64,000 nt of DNA from Shouchella clausii (lineage in GTDB: Bacteria; Bacillota; Bacilli; Bacillales; Bacillaceae_D): the NCBI RefSeq assembly GCF_001598215.1, contig NZ_BCXJ01000001.1, positions 496,001-560,000 of the forward strand, read 5' to 3'. Positions 35,554 to 44,912 of this stretch are shown here, in pieces. The translations under genes and the position numbers were made by a program. The notes under the pieces are model-generated. The model saw nothing but the letters and a program-made list of their open reading frames with translations. It had not been told where the DNA came from and made no database searches. Numbering within the stretch: the first letter of the stretch is position 1; the number at the start of each line of letters is the position of its first letter.

Positions 35554-36690
35554 ATGGGGCAAGTGTCTGTAACTGGCACTGGACGAACGGTGTTTGGAAG
35601 AAGGAACGAATCGATTAAGGCGCTGTTAGTAGAAGCAAGCCGTCAAGCATTGGCTGCTGCTGGCAGGCCGAAAATCAATGCTGTCTTTGTCGGCAACTTT
35701 TTAGGCGGGACCCTTTCCCAGCAAGAAATTCTCGGAGCGATCCTTGCCAATGAGTTAGGCCTAGGCCCCATTCCAGCAATGAAAGTAGAAGGCGCCTGTG
35801 CTTCTGGAGGCATTGCTTTTAGGCAAGCATACCAACTTATAAAAGCCGGCGAATACAACGCTGTCCTTGTCGCAGGCGTTGAAAAAATGACAAACGTTGA
35901 TACAGAGACCGTCACTAATGCCATTAACGCAGCAATGGACGCAGAATCGAACGAAAGCGCGACGGGGCTAACATTCCCAGGCTATTTTGGCGCTGTGGCC
36001 AATCGCTATATCCACGAATATGGAGCACAACGAAAACATTTGGCCATGGTCGCCTTGAAAAACCGGATGTACGCCCAAGCAAATCCAATCGCCCAATTTC
36101 AAAAGGCCATTTGTTTAGAAGATGTGTTAACGGCAAGGCCGGTTACTAACCCGTTGCGGTTGCTCGACTGTTCACCGATTTCCGACGGAGCGGCAGCGGT
36201 CGTCCTGCAAAAAAGTGAATCAGGCGTCCATGTGTTGTCATCAGGCCAAGCGAGCGGCACGCCGCTCATGCAGGAAGTCGACAACTTGCTAAGAATCGAA
36301 GCAACCCATCTATCCGCCCAGCAAGCTTATACACAAGCCGGTCTCGGTCCTGAAGACATTGATGTGGTCGAGCTTCATGACTGTTTTTCCATTACCGAAC
36401 TGATTGCGATTGAGGAGCTTGGCTTTGCCGAAAGAGGCAAAGGCTGGGAAGCAGTGGAGCAAGGTCTGACCCAGCATGGTGGCAACGTTCCTGTGAATAC
36501 AAGCGGAGGGCTGCTATCAAAAGGCCACCCTATCGGCGCCACAGGCATCGCCCAAATCGTACAAATCGCAGAACAGCTAAACGGCACTGCCTGCAATCAA
36601 GTAGATGGAGCGCGCATTGGTCTTGCCCAAAACTTAGGCGGCACTGGCGCGTATTCGGTTGTCCACTTATTCGCTAAGGAAGGGAGCTAA
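35554..36690 (+). CDS. Thiolase family protein (SCP-x type acyl-CoA acyltransferase)
   Basis: 378 residues. The nucleophile Cys is in KVEGACASGGIAF (residue ~87), the catalytic His pair in ELHDCFSITELI and SKGHPIGATG. HDCFS in place of the FAEAFA of housekeeping thiolases marks the SCP-x subgroup, which often works with a DUF35 protein, encoded next. It would cleave a 3-ketoacyl-CoA with CoA to release acetyl-CoA or another acyl unit. Confidence 0.86.
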   Translation: MGQVSVTGTGRTVFGRRNESIKALLVEASRQALAAAGRPKINAVFVGNFLGGTLSQQEILGAILANELGLGPIPAMKVEGACASGGIAFRQAYQLIKAGEYNAVLVAGVEKMTNVDTETVTNAINAAMDAESNESATGLTFPGYFGAVANRYIHEYGAQRKHLAMVALKNRMYAQANPIAQFQKAICLEDVLTARPVTNPLRLLDCSPISDGAAAVVLQKSESGVHVLSSGQASGTPLMQEVDNLLRIEATHLSAQQAYTQAGLGPEDIDVVELHDCFSITELIAIEELGFAERGKGWEAVEQGLTQHGGNVPVNTSGGLLSKGHPIGATGIAQIVQIAEQLNGTACNQVDGARIGLAQNLGGTGAYSVVHLFAKEGS

Positions 36691-36696
36691 AGAGCT

Positions 36697-37008
36697 ATGA
36701 ATATGACAGCAAGCCGATGCCCTGATTGCGGCCGTTTATTTCACAGTGGAAGAAGCTACTGTCCTGATTGTGACCGTGACAACCTCGATTCCATTGACCT
36801 AAGCGGCAAAGGCAACGTGTACTCTTATACAGAGATTTATGCAGCACCAAAACAATTCGCACAACAAGCACCTTATTTGATCGTACTCGTTGAGATGGAG
36901 CACGGCCTGCGCGTGACAGGAAGGATGCTAAATGGGCCGGTCCAGATAGGCGATCGAGTCGAATTGCACAAAGTAGAGGACCATTGTTACTATTTTGCTG
37001 CGCTTTAA
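36697..37008 (+). CDS. DUF35-type zinc ribbon/OB-fold protein
   Basis: 103 residues. Two CPDC motifs near residues 8 and 22 form the N-terminal rubredoxin-like zinc ribbon; the remaining OB fold has GNVYSYTEIY and LIVLVEMEHGLRVTGRM. Such proteins bind and support SCP-x thiolases, often as a scaffold and CoA gate. The pairing with the thiolase in front is conserved in other bacteria and archaea. Confidence 0.82.
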   Translation: MNMTASRCPDCGRLFHSGRSYCPDCDRDNLDSIDLSGKGNVYSYTEIYAAPKQFAQQAPYLIVLVEMEHGLRVTGRMLNGPVQIGDRVELHKVEDHCYYFAAL

Positions 37009-37043
37009 CGTAGAAAAGCAATTGATCGAAGACCTATCATCCA

Positions 37044-37084
37044 TAAAACCCCAGTCGGGACAAAAAACGCCCAACTGGGGTTTT
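37044..37084 (+). terminator. Intrinsic terminator of the TRAP-thiolase operon
   Basis: AAAACCCCAGT pairs with ACTGGGGTTTT, followed by TGCTATT. The strong stem closes the operon. Confidence 0.8.
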
Positions 37085-37228
37085 GCTATTAAGAAGCAGT
37101 CGTCGGACTGCTTTCGGCTGTTGCCGTTTTCGCATTGTTTGGCAACAGCGCTAAGTAAATGAAGGCCAGCAGTTAAGCCGGTTACATCAATAAGAAGCTT
37201 TTGAAAAGGAAATACGGCGAAACATTTT

Positions 37229-37262
37229 TAAAAACACGCTTAGGGAAGCTAGCGTGTTTTTT
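37229..37262. terminator. Intrinsic terminator
   Basis: AAACACGCT pairs with AGCGTGTTT across about 10 nt, flanked by an A-run and a T6. It isolates the DUF2325 gene from upstream transcription. Confidence 0.75.
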
Positions 37263-37378
37263 AATGTGTTAAACAGGTTTAGTTCTTCTTTCGTATAAAA
37301 AGAATGGCGAAACCTGACATTCCTTGTCAGGAGAGTTTGTATCATGATTAGAAAAACATTTGAAAGCGAGGGTTAGAT

Positions 37379-38794
37379 ATGAGTCGAGCAAAAATGAGGG
37401 AAAAAGCAAAGCAAATAAAAGACAGGGAGAAAGAACACAAAAAAAATGCGGTTCAAGCCCAATTCCGTGCGAAAATGAAACAGGTTAAGCAACCATCTGT
37501 ATCACAGGATCAACCGACAATGTCCATTAGCGAACGGCTGCAGATAGAAAGGAAAAAACGGAAGCGTTTATCAAAGCAGTTACTTCATATGGAAAAGAAG
37601 ATTGAGCAAACAACGGCTATACTCACAAAAAAAGAAGCACAGACGGGGAAACTTAAAAAACAAGTTAGCCAATTAAGCAAGCAGCTTGAACAAGCAAAAG
37701 CAGCCGGAAAAATAGTGAAAGAAACGTCGGCCTCTATAACGGAAGAGAATCAATCGCTAAAACGGGAACTGCTAGACCTGCAAAACGAAATAGGACAAGC
37801 TCGTAACCAACTAGCGTTACATCACAATCATCTTAAGAAGATTGGTAATCTAGAAAGAGAGAACAAGGCATTAAAAGAACAAATGAAGCAGCTGATTGCA
37901 CAACAGCAACCTCCCGACGAACGATTGCAACAACAACTAAAAAAACGAAAAGAGGAAGTCCGACAATTACAACGCTGTATCCGGCGATTAAAGAAAAAGA
38001 AAGAACCGACCGTGTTTGAGATGCACCAACAGTTGTGCCAACAGCTAACAATTGAAACAATACAAAGTTATTTGCCGAACGGCCGACACCTTTTTGCAGA
38101 GCTTGTGCAAGACATCGAAATATTAGCCAATCGGCAGAAAAAGCAAAACAAGCAACAAACACCAGAAGAGCCAGGCCAAGATGGTTCGCTTTTATTTGGT
38201 ACTACCTTTAGGCAGCACCAAACAGAAAGTCTTCTGTTTCGAGACTTAGATGGTCAAGTTTATCAAATGGAGCACCAACATGAAGGTGATCGTAGTGAGT
38301 TGCCCGTCAAAGCAAAGCGTGTTTCCGAAAATAAAGTAGAAATCATCAAAACCTACAGCGCAATGCCAAAACAAATGAGACGTTGCAAACGAAAAGTCAA
38401 AAAACAACAAGTTAAAGACAAGCCATTGCTAATTCCAATAGGCACATTTCGCGTATGTTTAATAGGTGCACAACGCATGCAACAATATAAAAAACGTTTA
38501 GAACAATACGGTGTACATGTGACTATTTGCAACCCATATGAAGATGGGGCCGAAACGATTCGCAATGCTTGCAAGAAATCAGCACTAACCATTGTGTGCA
38601 CCCAGCATACGTCGCATACAGCCCTCGCTTTGGCACGTTCAACTAGCCAGCATCTAGAATGCATAAAACATGATAACGAAGACAATCTCGTTGCCCGTAC
38701 ACGCTTCTTTGCCAAATGGCGTTTGCTGCAAATCGAAAGAGATAAAAAAAGAGAAACGGTATCGGCGCTCGTAAGGGAAGAGGAAATCTCTTAA
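37379..38794 (+). CDS. Long coiled-coil protein with C-terminal DUF2325 domain
   Basis: 471 residues. Residues ~1-225 are Lys/Glu/Gln-rich and strongly helical, predicted coiled coil. The last ~120 residues (GTFRVCLIGAQRMQQYKKR, SALTIVCTQHTSHTALALA, CIKHDNEDNLVARTRFF) read as DUF2325, a small alpha/beta domain of unknown function. GAGGG stands about 7 nt before the ATG. It lies between the metabolic operon and the WYL regulator at the edge of the CRISPR island. A defence or regulatory role is possible but not shown. Confidence 0.65.
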   Translation: MSRAKMREKAKQIKDREKEHKKNAVQAQFRAKMKQVKQPSVSQDQPTMSISERLQIERKKRKRLSKQLLHMEKKIEQTTAILTKKEAQTGKLKKQVSQLSKQLEQAKAAGKIVKETSASITEENQSLKRELLDLQNEIGQARNQLALHHNHLKKIGNLERENKALKEQMKQLIAQQQPPDERLQQQLKKRKEEVRQLQRCIRRLKKKKEPTVFEMHQQLCQQLTIETIQSYLPNGRHLFAELVQDIEILANRQKKQNKQQTPEEPGQDGSLLFGTTFRQHQTESLLFRDLDGQVYQMEHQHEGDRSELPVKAKRVSENKVEIIKTYSAMPKQMRRCKRKVKKQQVKDKPLLIPIGTFRVCLIGAQRMQQYKKRLEQYGVHVTICNPYEDGAETIRNACKKSALTIVCTQHTSHTALALARSTSQHLECIKHDNEDNLVARTRFFAKWRLLQIERDKKRETVSALVREEEIS

Positions 38795-39061
38795 ATGATC
38801 GCTTTATTGCGCGTAAAAAAGTGAATTTCAATTTTATGCACAACTCCTGAAGGTTAAAAATACAGCTGAATTATAATTTGGATATGCCGTAGCTGCTTAG
38901 TACAGTCTATCTATCTATTGATCTAAAAGTGTCGATACTATCAGCAGGGAGAAAACAATCAGACGTTCTGTGGAGCTCACCTTGCAAATAGTTATGTATA
39001 CGTAAAGGCAAACACGATAAACTCAATTTTTTTGCGCTACTTGTGAATGAGTTTTACCAGT

Positions 39062-40096
39062 CTAGAGGTTTAAAGCCGTTTCTTCCGTGATACTCCTATC
39101 GGCAAATTGATAGCGCTCCATTAGCTGACGGTACTCTGTATGTAAGGTTTCTCTAACCTCAACCGGTTCAAGCACTTCGGCATTAAGCCCAAAACCGCGT
39201 ATCCAGCGAAGGAATTCCTTCCGACTTTTGACTGTTGCTTGAAGAAGGATAGATCCGTCTTTTTCTTTTTTAATCATAGTTTCTGTATAAAATATATATT
39301 CATCGACATAACGGGCAACCTCTTTGTGGAAGCGAACAACAAATTTTGTTTCCTCAGCATCGTCAGCAAAAATCGTCCACCGTTTTGCCAAATACTCATC
39401 AACATTAAAAGTAGGGTCTATTTCAAAAGTCTCATCCTGAAGCATAACTGCTAAAAATCGATTTAAGCGGAATGTTCGGAAGTCTTTTCGCATGGTGCAA
39501 TATGCAAGGACGTACAAATGGCCATTCCTTGGAATAATGTAGTAAGGGTATATCACACGCTTTGCGGTCGTATCACGATAAATAGCGTAATATTCTATTT
39601 CAATCGCTCTGTTTTCAATCATTGCTTGAAACAAAAGCGGCATGACATGGTTCGTGTCTTTCTGACCAACTTGATCATGTAGGCGGATACGATCGCCGAG
39701 TTCTTCACTCATAGCAAGCAACTGCGTGGTAGTGGAATCACGTGTAAGCCCCTTCAATTTTTCGAAACCAGAACGATAGGCATCATGTACCGGGTGGTCA
39801 TTATGAAGAAAATCATTTGTTACCAGTGGGTAAACAGTGAGCGCCATCCATTCCTCTTGCGTCAGTTTGCGGTGGGGTATAACAGGACCAGAAATAAGCC
39901 GATAACCGCTTTTTCCTTCTGTTACATAATGTACGCCTACTTTTTCAAGCAACGCCATATCACGATAAATAGTCCGTTGTGTTGTCCCACAATATTCAGC
40001 CAGCTCATTTGCCGTAATGGTATCTCGCTCTCTCAGCAAGTTTAAAATGGTAAAAATCCGTTCGACTTTTTGCAAATCACGTCTCGCATTTCCCAT
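39062..40096 (-). CDS. HTH-WYL transcriptional regulator
   Basis: 344 residues. N-terminal DeoR-type winged helix (ELAEYCGTTQRTIYRDMALLEKVG), then a WYL domain with the pocket IEIEYYAIYRD, PYYIIPRNGHLYVLAYC and RTFRLNRF, and a C-terminal extension. WYL domains bind nucleotides or nucleic-acid fragments and regulate several CRISPR and phage-defence loci. It is divergent from the leader-distal end of the I-B array, 138 nt away, and 4.1 kb from cas6. A role in controlling the I-B operon is inferred from position. Confidence 0.85.
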   Translation of the reverse strand: MGNARRDLQKVERIFTILNLLRERDTITANELAEYCGTTQRTIYRDMALLEKVGVHYVTEGKSGYRLISGPVIPHRKLTQEEWMALTVYPLVTNDFLHNDHPVHDAYRSGFEKLKGLTRDSTTTQLLAMSEELGDRIRLHDQVGQKDTNHVMPLLFQAMIENRAIEIEYYAIYRDTTAKRVIYPYYIIPRNGHLYVLAYCTMRKDFRTFRLNRFLAVMLQDETFEIDPTFNVDEYLAKRWTIFADDAEETKFVVRFHKEVARYVDEYIFYTETMIKKEKDGSILLQATVKSRKEFLRWIRGFGLNAEVLEPVEVRETLHTEYRQLMERYQFADRSITEETALNL

Positions 40097-40234
40097 AATA
40101 CCGCCTCCCTATGACTCTAGTTTCTAGTGTACCTTGTTCTGGATAACTATGTCAAAGAAGGTTGGATGCTTGAAGTGAAGGGGATAAAATGGATAAAAAA
40201 GCCTGAAAAGCATGTAAATAACAAGTCTTCTTCG

Positions 40235-43200
40235 GTTTATAACCCACTAGGTTACTGTAAAACTTGCCTGGGCGTTTAAAGAAGATGACGACGAAGAAGA
40301 TTTATAACCCACTTAGTTCAGATAAAACGTGAATCGTTTTTACTTGATAGCGTGCTGTATGGCCGAGCTTTATAACCCACTAAGTTCAGATAAAACTGAG
40401 GCGGCAAGGCTTTTGAAAGAATCTCTTTACGTCTTTATAACCCACTAAGTTCAGATAAAACAGATTAACGGCGATAGTATGAATAGGGTTATAACTCACT
40501 TTATAACCCACTAAGTTCAGATAAAACTGTCATATCAGAGTTTTACACGCCGTTAGTACCCAACTTTATAACCCACTAAGTTCAGATAAAACAAACGGGC
40601 ATGCAAAAAAGAGACAATAGCAGCTACTTCCTTTATAACCCACTAAGTTCAGATAAAACTTAAAAACACACTGTCTCGCAAAGATGTGCCAACCTTTCTT
40701 TATAACCCACTAAGTTCAGATAAAACGCCGTCCCAGTTGCCGTCGTTGCGTGCGTCTTTATAACCCACTAAGTTCAGATAAAACTATTTGGGACAACGAA
40801 GACGCTTATCGTCAGGCCACTTTATAACCCACTAAGTTCAGATAAAACTATTTGGGACAACGAAGACGCTTATCGTCAGGCCACTTTATAACCCACTAAG
40901 TTCAGATAAAACCAATAACAGCATCATTACCGTCTACGCCATCTTTACCCTTTATAACCCACTAAGTTCAGATAAAACTCAGTCATTTCTTGACTTAGAT
41001 AAGTTGCATCGTACTTTATAACCCACTAAGTTCAGATAAAACTTATAAAGATAAGGTGATGCCGACCTTTGATTCTTTCTTTATAACCCACTAAGTTCAG
41101 ATAAAACTAATGCTTTGTATTTCCGTTTAACAAGTAATTAACAACTTTATAACCCACTAAGTTCAGATAAAACTTGATCGGGGCTTACGAGTTTATTAAG
41201 TCCGCTATCTTTATAACCCACTAAGTTCAGATAAAACGAGTTAGGCGCGTTGGCTAAAAGATCTCCTATGTGACTTTATAACCCACTAAGTTCAGATAAA
41301 ACGGTCCTAGACCCCCCTTTCATAAAAAAGTCATCCGCTTTATAACCCACTAAGTTCAGATAAAACTTCGGCGTCAATTACCAGAACATCCACATTTTCC
41401 GACTTTATAACCCACTAAGTTCAGATAAAACTTCTACGCCTTCTGGTGGTTTTCATGTGTATTGGTTCCCTTTATAACCCACTAAGTTCAGATAAAACGA
41501 TTGTTAGCGAATTTGTACCGGCTCAATGCGCTTCTTTATAACCCACTAAGTTCAGATAAAACCATGACAAAAAGGAGCTGATTCGTATCGGTGTACGCTT
41601 TATAACCCACTAAGTTCAGATAAAACCGGTAGATATGCCTACCCATTATTACAATCTAGACAACTTTATAACCCACTAAGTTCAGATAAAACGAAGTTCA
41701 GAACGATTCAAGAGCTTATCTTTGTCAGTTGTCTTTATAACCCACTAAGTTCAGATAAAACAACCCATTGCGACAAGGGAAGCAAGGTGGGCATAGTCTT
41801 TATAACCCACTAAGTTCAGATAAAACCAGCGTCACTCCAACGCTTTTTAGCCATGCACACCAGCTTTATAACCCACTAAGTTCAGATAAAACACGTAAGG
41901 CATCCCGTATCGATGCTGGCGAAAGTGGACTTTATAACCCACTAAGTTCAGATAAAACAAAAGTAGACGGAGTCAATAAGGTGCTGTATGCACCTTTATA
42001 ACCCACTAAGTTCAGATAAAACCGTATTCGATTGCTATGACGCGAGCCTGGATTTCGACTTTATAACCCACTAAGTTCAGATAAAACCATCGGCTCATAT
42101 ACGATAAAGCCCCAATCGCCCTCATTCTTTATAACCCACTAAGTTCAGATAAAACATATTTGCAAATTCATCCAGAATGAATCGAACATGAGTCTTTATA
42201 ACCCACTAAGTTCAGATAAAACATAATGGTATCCAATTACATTTTCTTCGGCAGTTATCTTTATAACCCACTAAGTTCAGATAAAACTATTCTTTCAATT
42301 TTGCCCGAAGCATGGAATCTTCCACTTTATAACCCACTAAGTTCAGATAAAACGCCCATCAAGTGCAATTTACGGATGTAGAAAAGGAGCCTTTATAACC
42401 CACTAAGTTCAGATAAAACTTTAAAAAGAGCGCTGATAAATTCCGCTTAGAGTCAACTTTATAACCCACTAAGTTCAGATAAAACCGAGAGTACGGCACC
42501 AATTATAAAAGGATTTGCCTCAGCTTTATAACCCACTAAGTTCAGATAAAACCCAACAACATGATTCAACGACACGATATAGTCTCATCTTTATAACCCA
42601 CTAAGTTCAGATAAAACAATAGCCGGTCAGCGTCCGTGCCGCCTTCGCCGTCAGCTTTATAACCCACTAAGTTCAGATAAAACTTTTACTTCCGAGTTCC
42701 GCCAGTCTGAGACTGTACTTTTCTTTATAACCCACTAAGTTCAGATAAAACGGTCACTACTCGACGAATATGACGCAAGAAAAGCGACTTTATAACCCAC
42801 TAAGTTCAGATAAAACGTGTCAGTATAGCACAGAACCTATGTTCGTAAAAGCTTTATAACCCACTAAGTTCAGATAAAACAAGGATAAGTTTAATGACAT
42901 TGTTGATCTAGCCAACTTTATAACCCACTAAGTTCAGATAAAACGCGTTCGGCGATGGAAACGTTAAAGTGCACATGTCTGCCTTTATAACCCACTAAGT
43001 TCAGATAAAACGATAACTCACTAGATTGCTCATTCATCGCCTCTAAAACTTTATAACCCACTAAGTTCAGATAAAACTGCCGGAATTATTTAGCCGATTA
43101 TATGCCCGTATTTTCTTTATAACCCACTAAGTTCAGATAAAACTATTTGACGGTGAGGAAATCGCAAGAACTGACATTTCTTTATAACCCACTAAGTTCA

Positions 43201-43728
43201 GATAAAACGTGCTTGCTGAGGTAGTTTTGTACCAGTCCCTTATGCCTTTATAACCCACTAAGTTCAGATAAAACGTAAATCGATAAACAAGCGGTTCGGT
43301 CGGTATCCCCCTTTATAACCCACTAAGTTCAGATAAAACTCGGGGCCGTAGGCTGTCGGGTCGCTGTGCTTCCAACTTTATAACCCACTAAGTTCAGATA
43401 AAACGCGTTTAAGCTGTCCAAGACGGGGCAAAGTACGTCAACTTTATAACCCACTAAGTTCAGATAAAACGCGAAACGAGTTCGCTTAAGATAGCACCGG
43501 AGTTGCTTTATAACCCACTAAGTTCAGATAAAACGCGCACTGGAATGGCTGAATACAGAGCTAAACGAACTTTATAACCCACTAAGTTCAGATAAAACGC
43601 TTTTGACGCCGTTAAGAATTTGATTCACATATGCCTTTATAACCCACTAAGTTCAGATAAAACGATGAGGAAGCGGCACATCGCTAAGACCACAGACACC
43701 TTTATAACCCACTAAGTTCAGATAAAAC
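40235..43728 (-). CRISPR. Type I-B CRISPR array 1, 54 repeats / 53 spacers
   Basis: 29-nt repeats (plus-strand reading starts CTTTATAACCCACTAAG and ends GATAAAAC) alternate with spacers averaging 36 nt. The leftmost two repeats (40235 and 40300) are degenerate, and the leader lies at the right, so transcription runs leftward on the minus strand. Spacers 9 and 10 (40785-40819 and 40849-40883) are identical; spacer 8 (40727-40755) is only 29 nt. The transcribed repeat reads GTTTTATCTGAACTTAGTG..., one base different from array 2. Confidence 0.95.
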
Positions 43729-43910
43729 CCTTCTTTTCAGCCAACAAAAACCCTTAAAGCAACGGGCTTTTTCGCGCTTGCTTGTCCTATCAAATGGCTT
43801 CATTTTGCAGTAGATCGCCAGTCGTGTGTTTAGAATCATTTTAAAATAGTCTGAATCCCTTAATGGGTAAGGGCTTCAGCCATTCCTCATCAAAATCGAT
43901 TCACGGCAAT
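43729..43910 (-). promoter_or_regulatory. Type I-B leader of array 1 (inverted copy of 52373-52553)
   Basis: About 182 nt directly beside the last repeat. Read on the minus strand it matches the leader of array 2: TTGCCGTGAATCG-type start, the CCTTAAGGGATTCA region, ATTCTAAACACACGACTGGCGAT and GCAAAATGAAGCC. It must carry the array promoter and the integration site at the array-proximal end. An A/T-rich tail faces the cas genes. Confidence 0.72.
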
Positions 43911-44050
43911 CAGTGAAATGTCCTTCTCCTATTCTACCATTAATCTAAATAAGCGAAAAAGATATTTCTTAAATGTTTGTAGGTCTTTTTTATTATGAGA
44001 AATATGTAGGGATAGCGTGGCTAGAATTTCTTCAAAAAAATTTTTTACTA

Positions 44051-44067
44051 CTGACACAAGCTGTCAG
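44051..44067. promoter_or_regulatory. Palindromic site upstream of cas6
   Basis: CTGACA-CAAGC-TGTCAG is a perfect 6-bp dyad with a 5-nt centre, 111 nt before the cas6 start. A second dyad (GGTTA/TAACC near 44108-44126) and TATATT/TATAAT boxes near 44137-44148 lie between it and the gene, fitting a regulated promoter. The WYL protein is the nearest candidate binder. Confidence 0.4.
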
Positions 44068-44177
44068 CGATCAAACTATGATAGAATTATCGGTTTTGAA
44101 ATCAAGTGGTTATTGTTAGAGTAACCAAAAATTTGGTATATTTATAATGGGTATAAATTCCTTGTCGGAGGTGACTT

Positions 44178-44912
44178 ATGCGGATTGCGGTAACGTACAA
44201 AGTAGAGAAATTACCGATTGCCTATCGTTTGGTGGTGCTAAGCTTTATTAAAGAAGCAATAAGGCGAGGCGATGAAGCTTATTTTAATGAGCTTTATGGG
44301 AAAGAACCGAGAAAAATGAAGCCTTTTTCGTATTCCGTTTTTTTAAAGAATTTTTCTATCGAAAAGGAAGAAGTTCATCTATCAGAAATGACGGTTACTA
44401 TCAGTTCGCCTGATATGACGTTTATGCTCCATCTTTTTAATGGCTTACAAAAACTGCAAAGCTATCAAGCTGGTGAACACGAGTGGATACGTACGACGAT
44501 GAAATGGCTACCGGAAGCGAGCATTTTTAATAACACCATCTTTTTGAAATCCCTTTCTCCAATACTGATTGAGGATAGGAATGGGAATCCCGTCCACCCA
44601 GGCGATCCAAACTATGAACAGGAGCTCAATTATTTTGCATCATTGCGGATTCAATCGCTCGCTAACCGTGAACCTTACCAAGAGTTACGGATTGTGCCTG
44701 GCAACCTAAAGAGGCGCGTCATTAAGGAAAGCAATTCGAAGTTCCGGGAAAGTCAAGCTAATCGGTACTTGACATTTACTGCTTATCAAGGAGTGTTTCA
44801 GTGTAGCGGACATCCAGAAGATTTGCAGCTTCTCTATCAAGGTGGGTTAGGAAAACGAGTTTCCCAAGGATTTGGGATGCTAGACTATGTCGGAGAAGGG
44901 GGGCAGTCATGA
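44178..44912 (+). CDS. cas6: Cas6 pre-crRNA endoribonuclease
   Basis: 244 residues. The C-terminal glycine-rich loop GLGKRVSQGFGML is the clear Cas6 signature, with a ferredoxin-like N-terminal half. It cuts repeat transcripts to release crRNAs. CGGAGGTGA stands 5-6 nt before the ATG. The stop overlaps cas8 (ATGA). It is the only Cas6 visible, so it may also supply crRNAs to the Cmr complex downstream. Confidence 0.9.
   Translation: MRIAVTYKVEKLPIAYRLVVLSFIKEAIRRGDEAYFNELYGKEPRKMKPFSYSVFLKNFSIEKEEVHLSEMTVTISSPDMTFMLHLFNGLQKLQSYQAGEHEWIRTTMKWLPEASIFNNTIFLKSLSPILIEDRNGNPVHPGDPNYEQELNYFASLRIQSLANREPYQELRIVPGNLKRRVIKESNSKFRESQANRYLTFTAYQGVFQCSGHPEDLQLLYQGGLGKRVSQGFGMLDYVGEGGQS

Noticed and set aside
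41768-42001. 77-codon open frame inside array 1
   Set aside because: It is made of repeats and spacers; the repeated NPLSSDKT-type motif is the translated CRISPR repeat.
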